Shown in pieces: positions 18,647-27,042 of a DNA stretch of 64,000 nt (its first letter is position 1; every line of letters begins with the position of its first letter). The stretch comes from Dokdonella_A sp937902695 (lineage in GTDB: Bacteria > Pseudomonadota > Gammaproteobacteria > Xanthomonadales > Rhodanobacteraceae), in assembly GCA_048498135.1 (NCBI GenBank), contig JBEHYO010000004.1, positions 27,606 to 91,605 on the forward strand, given 5' to 3'. Under the pieces are notes generated by a model. The model was not told where the DNA came from. It did no database searches and saw nothing but the letters and a program-made list of their open reading frames with translations. Both the position numbers and the translations under genes were made by a program.

Positions 18647-19585
18647 CTAAGTCGACGAGCCGTTGACGAATGCGACGAGCGCCGGGATCGTCTGGTCCGG
18701 CGCCTCCTCCATGATCCAGTGGCCGGAGCCCTTGATGATGACGCCCTTGACGTTCGTATCGACCAGCCTGCCCTGATTGATCAGGAAATCGCCGCCGGAT
18801 TTCTCGCCGCTCAGCACGAGCATCGGCATCGTGAGCTTCTTTTGTGCGAACGCGCCGAAATCCTTCGCGTCCTGATCGAATGCGCGGAAATACTCGAAGC
18901 CGGCGCGCATCCCGCCCGGCTGCGCGTACTGCCCGGCATAGAACACGCGGTCCTTTTCGGGAATCGAATGTTTCGGGTCGGCGGCGAAATCGTTCCAGAA
19001 ATGCTCGAAGTAGATGCGCTCGCGGCCCGCGACGAGCTTCAGCGGCGTTTCGCCGTAGAAGTTGAAATGCCACTTGTCGCGCAGCAGGAAGATGCCTGAC
19101 GTATCGCCGACGCCGGGCAGGAACGCATCCATCAGCGCGATGCGCTCGACGTCGTCGGGATATTGCGCCGCGTAGGCGTACGCGACCATGAGCCCGATGT
19201 CGTGGCCGACGAGGATCACCTTCCTGAAACCGAGCGACTGCGCGAGCGCATGGATGTCCTGCGCCGCCGTCTTCTTGTCATAGCCGCTGTCCGGTTTCGA
19301 CGACCCGCCGATGCCGCGAAGATCGGCCGCGATCACCGGGCGCCCGTCGTCGATCTTCGGGATCAGCGGCAGCCACATGTGGCTCGTCTCGGCGTAGCCG
19401 TGCAGCAGGATCACCGGCGTCTTGTCGCCGGCGCCCGCGGCGAGATAGTGGATCTCGACCCCATTGACCTTGGCGGTATGGCTGCCGATCGCGTCGCCGG
19501 CTTTCGCATGCGCGAATGCCGGCAGCAGGAACACGGCGAGAACGAGCGAGATCAGAGGACAGGTACGGCGACGCGCTACGCTCAT
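18647..19585 (-). CDS. exported alpha/beta hydrolase, epoxide hydrolase-like
   Basis: A 312-residue protein with a signal peptide ending near 'AFAHAKAG'. It has 'LLHGYAETSHMW' (HGxP-like oxyanion motif), the nucleophile elbow 'VGHDIGLMVAYA' with aspartate instead of serine, and the C-terminal 'GSGHWIMEEAPDQ' histidine. An aspartate nucleophile points to epoxide hydrolase or haloalkane dehalogenase chemistry rather than esterase. Export to the periplasm is unusual for that group but known. The exact substrate is not inferable. Confidence 0.88.
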   Translation of the reverse strand: MSVARRRTCPLISLVLAVFLLPAFAHAKAGDAIGSHTAKVNGVEIHYLAAGAGDKTPVILLHGYAETSHMWLPLIPKIDDGRPVIAADLRGIGGSSKPDSGYDKKTAAQDIHALAQSLGFRKVILVGHDIGLMVAYAYAAQYPDDVERIALMDAFLPGVGDTSGIFLLRDKWHFNFYGETPLKLVAGRERIYFEHFWNDFAADPKHSIPEKDRVFYAGQYAQPGGMRAGFEYFRAFDQDAKDFGAFAQKKLTMPMLVLSGEKSGGDFLINQGRLVDTNVKGVIIKGSGHWIMEEAPDQTIPALVAFVNGSST

Positions 19586-19678
19586 GCGGTTCGACTCCGT
19601 TGTAGTGGCGGGCGCGCGAAGGCGCGGGTGCGGACTCTAACGCCTCGCGCCCTCGATCTGCCACCGCGGTCGGCCGCC

Positions 19679-20467
19679 CTACGCGGCCGCGTGCCGCGAC
19701 GGCGTCGCGCGCACGCGCGCGCCGAGCAGGAGGCGCGTGAGGATGCCGCAGCCGACCAGCGTCCACACGATCATCGCCCCGCTCGGGAGATCGAGCACCG
19801 CCGACAGCACGAGCCCGCTGACGTAGCCGGCGATGCCCGTCGCATACGCGTACGCCAGCCGGCGCGGGCCTTCGACGCCGGTCGTCGCGAGCGCGGGCAC
19901 GATCAGGCTCGCGAACACGAGGTAGACGCCGACGAGCTGCACCGACGCCGTGATCGCGAGCGCGAAGAGCCCGTAGAAAAGGATGCCGGACAGGCGCGCG
20001 CGCCATATCCACATCGCAACCAGCAGCGCGGCCGAAAGGATCGCGACCGGAATCAGCTGGCTGGCGCTGACCCAGAGGATCTGTCCGACCAGGAGGTCCT
20101 TGAGGTGCTCGCCGCCGTGCGGATTGTTGGCGAGCAGCAGCACCGCACCGGTCGCCGCCAGCACGAACAGCGTGCCGATGATCGGTTCCTGGAAATCGGG
20201 CCACTTGCGATCGGTCCAGGTCAGCAGCGCCGCGCCGACGAGCGCGGCGAGCGCAGCGGCGATCTCGACGCCGTAGCCGTGCTCGTCGACGCCCATCGCC
20301 TGCGCGAGGATCACGCCGAGCGCGGCGACCTGCGCGATCGCAAGGTCGATGAAGATGATGCCGCGCGCCAGCACCTGCTGCCCGAGCGGCACGTGCGTCG
20401 AAAGAACGAGCAGGCCCGCGACGCACGCGGGCCCGAGGATCGAAAGCTCGAGGCCTTCCCAGTTCAT
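19679..20467 (-). CDS. znuB: metal (zinc/manganese) ABC transporter permease
   Basis: A 262-residue inner-membrane protein of the ABC-3 family with about eight helices. Features are 'GIIFIDLAIAQVAALGVILA' near the start and 'VQLVGVYLVFASLIVPALA' in the second half, both strongly conserved in ZnuB/TroC permeases. Its ATG overlaps the stop of the binding-protein gene (ATGA). No ATPase gene is found next to it. The symbol is by family similarity; zinc is inferred from the operon. Confidence 0.85.
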   Translation of the reverse strand: MNWEGLELSILGPACVAGLLVLSTHVPLGQQVLARGIIFIDLAIAQVAALGVILAQAMGVDEHGYGVEIAAALAALVGAALLTWTDRKWPDFQEPIIGTLFVLAATGAVLLLANNPHGGEHLKDLLVGQILWVSASQLIPVAILSAALLVAMWIWRARLSGILFYGLFALAITASVQLVGVYLVFASLIVPALATTGVEGPRRLAYAYATGIAGYVSGLVLSAVLDLPSGAMIVWTLVGCGILTRLLLGARVRATPSRHAAA

Positions 20468-21366
20468 TTCGCCACCGCGAGGAGCTTGGCGATCGTCGAG
20501 TCGTAGAGGCCGAAGAGATCCTTCGACTCATCGTCGCCGCCGACCGTGAAAGGCAATGTCACCGCGGGCACGCCGGTGTGCTCGGAGAGCCAGTCGCCAG
20601 GCTTGGTGTCCTGATACGCGGCGCGCAGGATCGCGAACGCATGCGAGCTCTTCGTGACGTCGACGAGATTGGCCAGGTGCGCACTCGTCGGCGGCACGCC
20701 CGGCTTCGGCTCGAGCGCACCGACCTGTTCGAGGCCGAGCCACGTTTCCAGGTAGACCCAGCTGATGTGATGCACCACGACCTTGCGACCCTTGAGCGGC
20801 GCGGCCTTCGTTTCCCAGCCCTTGATCGCGGCCGTCCAGCGCGTGGTGAAATCGGCGAGCTTGTGCTGGTACGCCGCCGCGTTTTTCGGATCGAGCGCGG
20901 CGAGCCGCGCATCGAGCGCCTTCGCGATCGCGAGCACGCGGTAGGGATCCATCTGGAAATGCGGATTGCCCTGCGGATGGATGTCGCCTTCGGAGCGGTC
21001 GAGCTTCGACGGCTTTTCGAGCGTCGTGATCTGGTCCGAGGCGAGGAAATAACCGGGGCCCGAGGCGACCTTCGGATTGCCGGCCTGCCTGATCAGCTGC
21101 GGCAGCCAGCCGATCTCGAGATCGGCGCCGGTGCAGACGACGAGGTCCGCGCGGCGCACTTTCGCGATCAGGCTCGGTTTCGCCTCGATCACGTGCACGT
21201 CCTGCAGCGCCGTCGTGCCGACGTCGACGCTGACCGCGTCGCCGGCGAGCTCGTGGACGAGCGAACCCCATTCGGGCTCGCACGCGAACACGTCGAACGC
21301 GTTTGCGTTGCGCGCGCCGGATGTGACGGCGATCGTGACGAGGAGAAATGCGAATCTGTTCATCAT
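20464..21366 (-). CDS. znuA: periplasmic metal-binding protein, ZnuA/TroA family
   Basis: A 300-residue solute-binding protein (signal peptide about 24 residues). Candidate metal ligands are the histidines in 'DVHVIEAKPS', 'NPHFQMDPYR' and 'VVHHISWVYLETWLG', and the acidic residue in 'TVGGDDESKDLF'. The long His/Asp-rich loop of E. coli ZnuA is absent. It delivers Zn2+ (or Mn2+) to the downstream permease. The gene sits between the porin and the permease on one strand; a family B repeat lies in the 115-bp gap to the porin. Confidence 0.87.
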   Translation of the reverse strand: MMNRFAFLLVTIAVTSGARNANAFDVFACEPEWGSLVHELAGDAVSVDVGTTALQDVHVIEAKPSLIAKVRRADLVVCTGADLEIGWLPQLIRQAGNPKVASGPGYFLASDQITTLEKPSKLDRSEGDIHPQGNPHFQMDPYRVLAIAKALDARLAALDPKNAAAYQHKLADFTTRWTAAIKGWETKAAPLKGRKVVVHHISWVYLETWLGLEQVGALEPKPGVPPTSAHLANLVDVTKSSHAFAILRAAYQDTKPGDWLSEHTGVPAVTLPFTVGGDDESKDLFGLYDSTIAKLLAVAK

Positions 21367-21400
21367 GGTCTCTCTGGCAGCCGATGAGGCTCCGTTGCTT

Positions 21401-21466
21401 CGTCATTCCCGCGAACGCTGGAATCCATTCGCGTCAAGATGGATGCCCGCTTTCGCGGGCATGACG
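21401..21466. repeat. dispersed inverted repeat pair, family B
   Basis: Facing palindromes with TCATTCC and atgacg ends, lying inside the porin-znuA-znuB unit, between the porin stop and the znuA start. Such a position can stabilise the upstream message or uncouple expression of the two genes. Confidence 0.8.
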
Positions 21467-21481
21467 TTCCAACGAAGCCCT

Positions 21482-22885
21482 TTAGAACTTGTGCGCGCCG
21501 TGCGCGCCGAGCGCGACGTCGTACTGAAGATAGATCGCGTTGTCGACAATGTTCTGGATCGGATCGTCGTGGCTGTACTGCAGCCGGAAGAAGCTGAACT
21601 CGCTGTTGCGCCAGGTCGCTTCGATGCTGTGACGCTGCGGGTCGTAGCCGGTCGCGAACGGCAGCGCCGAGCCCGGCGCCCAGAGCTTGTCGAAGCGATA
21701 GCCGATGTCCCACGTGCGGTTGAGGCGATACACCGCTTCGAGATACGCCCCGCGCCTGTCGCCGGTCCACGGCAGCGTCAACGGATCGGTCGGATCGGTG
21801 AAGACCTCGTTCGGCTGCGTGTACAGGCCGTCGCGGTTGTCGAAGAAAAGCTCGCTGCGGAGCGTCAATCCGCCGTCCTTCGTGTTGCCGTTCGGTGCCC
21901 ATTTCCAGGTGCCGTCGGCGAGATAAAGGGTTTCGTCGCCGCTGAAGCCGTCGTCGGCGAGCGTCGTCTTCGACTTCAGCATCGAGACGCCGGCAAGCCA
22001 CGAGTTCGCCTCGCCGATGTCGCCGCCGGCATGCGCGAACAGCGTCCATGCACCGACGCCGTCGTGATTCGCGCCGCCTGACGGATAGTTCTCGCCGCGG
22101 AACGCTTCGCCGCCGAGCTCGAGGTAGGTATCGGTCGGCGCGACCCAGCGCAGCTGCGCGCCGTCGTCGCCGTACTGGTTGGCGAGGAACGCCTGGTACG
22201 CGAGCGGCCGGTCGACGAAGTTGTCGGTGTGCGTGTGATGGCTGTTGAGATAGCCGATGTTCGAAAAGAAACGCCCCGCGCGCAGGTTGAAGCCGTCCGG
22301 CAGCGTCAGCGTGTCGATGTATGCCTCTTCGATGTCGGTGCCGACGTGGCCGCTGTCGTCGTGATACGAAACGGTGAACTGGCCGTAGAACTTGTCGTCG
22401 ATGTTCGCGGCGAACGAGATCTCGCTCTCGCCGAGCGACAGGCCTTGTGGACCCGGGCCCGCATCGGGCAGCACCGGGAAGCCGGCGCGCACGTAGCGAT
22501 CGGGATCCTGCGAGTGATGCGCGTACTGGCCGTTGAGGATCACCGCGATCGCCGGGTTGAACGCGTTGCCGTTCGCGCCGCCCGCCGACGACGACGATTC
22601 CGCCGGCGCGCTGACCGCAGCGACCGCGCGTTCAGTCGACGGCGCCGTCGGTGCGGCGACGGCCTGCGCGGCCTGGTCAGCTTTCATCCTGTCGAGCTCC
22701 GCGCGCGCAGCGCCCGCCTCCGCCAGCGCCTGCGCCGCCTGCTCGCGAAGCGTCCGTGCTTCGTCTTCGAGCGCGCGAATGCGCGCGTCGAGCGCCTTGA
22801 GCGATGGGTCCGGCGCGCTCTGCGCCGCCATGGCCGGTGCGGCGAGCGCGAGCGAAACGGTGAGCGCGAGCAGCGTTTTCTTCAT
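21482..22885 (-). CDS. outer-membrane porin-like protein of a zinc-uptake operon
   Basis: A 467-residue protein with signal peptide 'MKKTLLALTVSLALAAPAMA'. A coiled-coil of about 45 residues follows ('LDARIRALEDEARTLREQAAQALAEAG' region), then an Ala/Ser-rich linker and a beta-barrel of alternating strands. The barrel has a His-rich loop 'NSHHTHTDNF' and the typical aromatic end. Family members are found beside zinc ABC transporter genes and are thought to pass metal across the outer membrane. The upstream frame has no start site; the ATG at 22885 gives a clean signal peptide. Confidence 0.85.
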   Translation of the reverse strand: MKKTLLALTVSLALAAPAMAAQSAPDPSLKALDARIRALEDEARTLREQAAQALAEAGAARAELDRMKADQAAQAVAAPTAPSTERAVAAVSAPAESSSSAGGANGNAFNPAIAVILNGQYAHHSQDPDRYVRAGFPVLPDAGPGPQGLSLGESEISFAANIDDKFYGQFTVSYHDDSGHVGTDIEEAYIDTLTLPDGFNLRAGRFFSNIGYLNSHHTHTDNFVDRPLAYQAFLANQYGDDGAQLRWVAPTDTYLELGGEAFRGENYPSGGANHDGVGAWTLFAHAGGDIGEANSWLAGVSMLKSKTTLADDGFSGDETLYLADGTWKWAPNGNTKDGGLTLRSELFFDNRDGLYTQPNEVFTDPTDPLTLPWTGDRRGAYLEAVYRLNRTWDIGYRFDKLWAPGSALPFATGYDPQRHSIEATWRNSEFSFFRLQYSHDDPIQNIVDNAIYLQYDVALGAHGAHKF

Positions 22886-22952
22886 AGGGGATTCCGCGTC
22901 GGCAGCGAGCGCGGGACTGCCCCGCGAACGGCCAGAACGGCCGTAAATTGAG

Positions 22953-22970
22953 ACGCTATAACATACTAGA
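22953..22970 (-). promoter_or_regulatory. possible Zur-type operator upstream of the porin-znuAB operon
   Basis: On the minus strand the AT-rich island reads ATGTTATA, matching one half-site of the gammaproteobacterial Zur box (ATGTTATA-N-TATAACAT). It is about 75 bp before the porin start. The second half-site is poorly kept, so this is a suggestion only. Confidence 0.35.
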
Positions 22971-23093
22971 GCCAAGCCTACTCTACAGCCTGGCGCGGCG
23001 CGAGCCCAACTTTCGGCATAGGTGTAACGCTTGGTGCAAGCGCCGGAATGGGCTCCCGGAGCGTACGGGCGCCAACTTTCGAGACGGTTTCGC

Positions 23094-23813
23094 CTACTCG
23101 TGGTGCGCGTGGTCGTCGTCGAGCGCGATCCCGCCGCCGACACCGAGCCCGAGTCCGGCGCCGAGGCCCGCACCGCCCGCGCCGCCGCGTCCCCCGCCGC
23201 CCTGGCGCGCCTCGTCGCGACCGCCGCCGCCTTTGCCGCCCGTGGCGGACGGCCTTGCCGGTCCCTGCCTCGGAATGGCGACGCTGGCCGGCACCGCATC
23301 GAGGTCGAGCACGCCGCGGATGAAATCGCGGAGCGAGACGACGAGATCGTGCGTGTGCACGTGCCGTCCGGCAGCGAGCTCGGCGGCGGCGTTTGCGGCG
23401 AGGCGCACCTGCTCTTCGGTGCCGAGCAGGATGATGTCGGACAGCGCCGCTTCGACCGCATCGCGAACGCGGCGTCCGCGATCGCTGCCCGACTCGGGCA
23501 TCGGAGAGTCGACAGCCGGCGCGAGGTCAGCCGCCGAACCCGCCGACGATCCGGCGGTGTCGCCGCGCCGCCGGATATCGCTCAGGTGCGTCGGATCGAC
23601 GGCGAGATTGCCGGTGAACGAACCGCCGAGCGTCTTGTACGCCGCGATCAGCGTGCGCAACCGCTCGTTGATCTGCCGGTTCTCGCGCTCGCGGCGCTGC
23701 TGGATCGTCTGCATCGCGACCAGGCGCAGGCCGACGCCGACGAGCGTCACGAGCGCGAGGCCGAACAGCGAGATAAGGAGCGTCTGCCACGAGCTGAAGT
23801 CGATGTTGCGCAT
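23094..23813 (-). CDS. single-pass membrane protein of unknown function
   Basis: A 239-residue protein. One membrane helix (about residues 10-32) is followed by a charged helix 'QQRRERENRQINERLRTL' and a cytoplasmic domain. That domain contains 'ALSDIILLGTEEQVRLAANAAAELAAGR' and 'LVVSLRDFIRGVLDLDAVP'. The end is a low-complexity Gly-rich tail with 'DDDHAHHE' at the terminus. The domain is a recurrent hypothetical in proteobacteria; no function is known. The upstream gap holds no recognised site. Confidence 0.72.
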   Translation of the reverse strand: MRNIDFSSWQTLLISLFGLALVTLVGVGLRLVAMQTIQQRRERENRQINERLRTLIAAYKTLGGSFTGNLAVDPTHLSDIRRRGDTAGSSAGSAADLAPAVDSPMPESGSDRGRRVRDAVEAALSDIILLGTEEQVRLAANAAAELAAGRHVHTHDLVVSLRDFIRGVLDLDAVPASVAIPRQGPARPSATGGKGGGGRDEARQGGGGRGGAGGAGLGAGLGLGVGGGIALDDDHAHHE

Positions 23814-23962
23814 CCCGACATCCCCGGTTGCGGCGCCCAGTCTAGTCCACGAGGCGCATATCCACGGCTGAACCTGCTTGCGATGTTCCTTCGAGCACCG
23901 ATCTTGAAACCCCGGGCGTCGGCAGCACCGGCCACGACGCCTCCCGCCAGGACATCCAGAAT

Positions 23963-25018
23963 ATGAACATCATCAAAGCCTATGGCGCACACGTCGCCGA
24001 CAAGCCGCTCGAGCCGATCGACATCGAGCGGCGCGAGCCCGGCGCGCGCGACGTGCAGATCGAGATCGCCTATTGCGGCGTCTGCCACTCGGATCTGCAC
24101 ACCGTGCGGTCGGAATGGGCCGGCACGCTCTATCCGTGCGTGCCCGGACACGAGATCGTCGGCAGGGTCACGGCGGTCGGCGGCGACGTGAAGAGCTTCA
24201 AGGCCGGCGATACGGTCGGCGTCGGCTGCCTCGTCAACAGCTGCCAGCATTGCGACGCATGCGCGGCGAATCTCGAGCAGTATTGCGAGAACGGGTTCGT
24301 CGCGACGTACAACAGCCGCATCGCCGATCCGCCCGGCCACACGCTCGGCGGCTACTCGCAGCGCATCGTCGTCGACGAGAAGTTCGTGCTGCGCATCCGT
24401 CATCCGGAATCGCAGCTTGCCGCCGTCGCGCCGCTGCTCTGCGCCGGCATCACGACATATTCGCCGCTCCGGCACTGGAACACCGGGCCGGGCAGGAAGG
24501 TCGGCATCGTCGGCATCGGCGGGCTCGGGCACATGGGCATCAAGCTCGCGCACGCGATGGGCGCGCACACCGTCGCGTTCACGACGTCGGAAGGCAAGCG
24601 CAAGGACGCGCTCGATCTCGGCGCGGACGAAGTCGTCGTCTCGAAGAACGCCGGCGAAATGAAGAAGCACGCCAACAGCTTCGATTTCATCCTCGACACG
24701 GTCGCCGCGAGCCACGATCTCGATGCATTCACGACGCTGCTCGCGCGCGACGGCACGCTCTGCCTCGTCGGCGTGCCGGAGCACGCGCATCCGAGCCCGA
24801 ATGTCGGCGCGCTGATCTTCAAGCGCCGCGCGATCGCCGGCTCGCTGATCGGCGGCCTCGCCGAGACGCAGGAGATGCTCGATTTCTGCGCCGAGCGCGG
24901 CATCGTGTCGGAGATCGAGATGATCCCGATCCAGAAGATCGACGAGGCCTACGACCGCATGCAGCGGAGCGACGTGAAGTACCGGTTCGTGATCGACAAC
25001 GCCTCGCTCGCGCGCTGA
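23963..25018 (+). CDS. zinc-dependent alcohol dehydrogenase (YahK/CAD-like)
   Basis: A 351-residue medium-chain dehydrogenase. The catalytic zinc ligands are Cys38 in 'CGVCHSDLH', His63-Glu64 in 'PGHEIVG' and a later cysteine in 'LLCAGITTY'. The structural zinc is held by Cys94, Cys97, Cys100 and Cys108. The coenzyme motif is 'GIGGLGHMGIKLA', followed by 'TTSEGKR', which favours NADPH as in YahK and cinnamyl alcohol dehydrogenases. It reduces aldehydes broadly. It stands alone between a divergent gene and a repeat cluster. Confidence 0.93.
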   Translation: MNIIKAYGAHVADKPLEPIDIERREPGARDVQIEIAYCGVCHSDLHTVRSEWAGTLYPCVPGHEIVGRVTAVGGDVKSFKAGDTVGVGCLVNSCQHCDACAANLEQYCENGFVATYNSRIADPPGHTLGGYSQRIVVDEKFVLRIRHPESQLAAVAPLLCAGITTYSPLRHWNTGPGRKVGIVGIGGLGHMGIKLAHAMGAHTVAFTTSEGKRKDALDLGADEVVVSKNAGEMKKHANSFDFILDTVAASHDLDAFTTLLARDGTLCLVGVPEHAHPSPNVGALIFKRRAIAGSLIGGLAETQEMLDFCAERGIVSEIEMIPIQKIDEAYDRMQRSDVKYRFVIDNASLAR

Positions 25019-25400
25019 CGGGTGGTTCTCGTCCCGATCTCCCGCCCGTCTGTCCCTCTACCGCGTCGCGGGAGAGGGTTGGGGTGAGGGCGATCCTGGT
25101 TCGCCGTTTCGACAAAAGCGCGAAGGCGTAGCGTCCGACCCGCCTGCCCTCACCCTGCCCCTCGCGCAAGCGGGAGAGGGGAAATGCTCACGAGAGCGCT
25201 CGCTTCGTCTCCCATCCCGTTGTTTTCGCAGCGTCTTCGTTGATCGAAGACGTTGAGCGCCGCGTGCCCGAACCGCCGCGAAAACCTGCGTAATCCGCCT
25301 TCTGGCCTAAGCCGCGCGACTGAGTTATATATAGTTCCACAGACGGATTCTGTCCTCTCCGCACACTTTCACCCACGACTCCCCGGAGGGAGCACGCTCG
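25019..25400. other. intergenic stretch with family A repeats and a TATA-rich segment
   Basis: The first half carries two facing family A repeats (25054-25090 and 25147-25182). The second half leads to the secreted-protein gene and includes TTATATATAG at 25325-25334, a plausible -10 region without a clear -35. The start is preceded by CCGGAGGGAGC. No gene is seen here. Confidence 0.6.
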
Positions 25401-26987
25401 ATGAAACGATGCAAGTGGACATTCGCCGTAGTCCCGGTTCTTCTCTTCGCCTCCGCGCACGCCGCATCGCCTGACGTCGCCCGGATGGAAGTCACCCGCG
25501 CGGTCCATCAGGACACGCTCCCCGCGTTGCGCGATGTTCGGCCCGATCCAGCGGGCTACCGGCAGATGCACGAGCGCGAAGAGCGCATGATCCCGCTGCC
25601 CTACGTGCCGCCGAACCAGAGCGACGGCGCGCTGCAGGATTACCGCGGGCCGGGCGGCCTCCTCGCACCGACGTTCCTGAGCGGCGTCGACGGCGTCGGC
25701 AAAGGTTTCAGCGGACCGCAAGGCACGTTCACCGTCCAGTACGCGCCACCCGACACGGTCGGCGCCGCCGGCGCGACGCAATACGTGCAGGTCGTCAACG
25801 TCGGCCTCGCCGTGTTCGACAAGGCGACCAAGAACGTCGTCTACGGACCCGTACCGACGAACACGCTGTGGAGCGGCTTCGGCGGCCAGTGCCAGAGCGA
25901 CAACGACGGCGACGCGGTGGTCGTCTACGACAAGGCCGCGAACCGCTGGATCATCTCGCAGTTCGCCGTCGGCACGACGCCGTACCTGCAATGCGTCGCC
26001 GTCTCGCAGACGTCCGACGCGACCGGCGGCTGGTACCGCTACTCGTTCTCGTACGGCAGCGTGTTCCCGGACTACCCGAAGATGGGCGTCTGGCCCGATG
26101 CGTACTACGAAACGTTCAACATGTTCACCGGCAACTCGTTCTCGGGCTCCAAGCTCTGCGCCTACAACCGCAGCGCGATGCTCACCGGCGCTGCGGCGAC
26201 GCAGCAGTGCTTCCAGCTCTCCTCGGCCTACGGCGGCGTGCTGCCGTCCGATCTCGACGGCTCGACGGCACCGCCGGCGGGCTCGCCGAACTTCATGCTG
26301 ACGTTCGGCACGAACTCGCTCAAGCTCTGGAAGTTCCACGTCGACTGGGCGAACACCGCGAACACGACGCTGACCGGACCGACGACGATATCCGTCGCGT
26401 CGTTCACGCCGGCGTGCGGCGGCGGCACCTGCGTGCCGCAGAAAGGCGTGAGCCAGAAGCTCGATTCGCTCGCCGATCGCCTGATGTTCCGCCTTGCATA
26501 CCGCAATTTCGGCTCGTACCAGGCGCTCGTCGTGAACCATTCGGTGAAAGTCGGGACGGCGCGCAACAATCCCTACACCGGCGTGCGCTGGTACGAGATC
26601 CGCGATCCGGCCGGCGCGCCGACCGTATTCCAGCAATCGACGTTCGCGCCGGATACGAACTATCGCTGGATGGGCTCGATCGCGCAGGACAAGCAGGGCA
26701 ACATGGCCCTCGGCTACAGCGTGTCCAGCAGCTCGGTGTTCCCGTCGATACGCTACACCGGCCGTCTCGTGACCGATGCTGCAAACACGATGCAGGCCGA
26801 AGCGACGATGCAGGCCGGCACCGGCTCGCAGAACGGGCGTCTCGAGCGCTGGGGCGATTACAGCGGCATGTCCATCGACCCGACCGACGACTGCACGTTC
26901 TGGTACACGACCGAGTACCTCAAGGCGACGGGCTCGTTCAACTGGAGCACGCGCGTCGGCTCGTTCAAGTTCCCGAGCTGTCAGTAG
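25401..26987 (+). CDS. large secreted protein of unknown function
   Basis: A 528-residue protein with a signal peptide ('FAVVPVLLFASAHAASP'). The body has repeated blade-like segments: 'YVQVVNVGLAVFDKATKNVVYGPVPTNTLWSGFGG', 'GDAVVVYDKAANRWIISQF' and 'YPKMGVWPDAYYETFNMF'. These resemble secreted sialidase-like or Ig-linked propellers often seen in Xanthomonadales and myxobacteria. Paired cysteines suggest disulfides. No catalytic site is identified. It lacks the IFxxGFDG tail of its neighbours and ends 'SFKFPSCQ'. A strong Shine-Dalgarno (GGAGGG) fixes the start. Confidence 0.75.
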   Translation: MKRCKWTFAVVPVLLFASAHAASPDVARMEVTRAVHQDTLPALRDVRPDPAGYRQMHEREERMIPLPYVPPNQSDGALQDYRGPGGLLAPTFLSGVDGVGKGFSGPQGTFTVQYAPPDTVGAAGATQYVQVVNVGLAVFDKATKNVVYGPVPTNTLWSGFGGQCQSDNDGDAVVVYDKAANRWIISQFAVGTTPYLQCVAVSQTSDATGGWYRYSFSYGSVFPDYPKMGVWPDAYYETFNMFTGNSFSGSKLCAYNRSAMLTGAAATQQCFQLSSAYGGVLPSDLDGSTAPPAGSPNFMLTFGTNSLKLWKFHVDWANTANTTLTGPTTISVASFTPACGGGTCVPQKGVSQKLDSLADRLMFRLAYRNFGSYQALVVNHSVKVGTARNNPYTGVRWYEIRDPAGAPTVFQQSTFAPDTNYRWMGSIAQDKQGNMALGYSVSSSSVFPSIRYTGRLVTDAANTMQAEATMQAGTGSQNGRLERWGDYSGMSIDPTDDCTFWYTTEYLKATGSFNWSTRVGSFKFPSCQ

Positions 26988-27010
26988 CCTCGTTCAGCCC
27001 GAACTGCCAG

Positions 27011-27040
27011 GTCCCCTCTCCCGCTCGCGGGAGAGGGGTC
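27011..27040. repeat. dispersed palindromic repeat, family A
   Basis: CCCCTCTCCCGC / GCGGGAGAGGGG palindrome placed between two convergent genes (the secreted protein and the FG-GAP protein), where it may act as a terminator-like hairpin. Confidence 0.85.
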
Positions 27041-27042
27041 AG

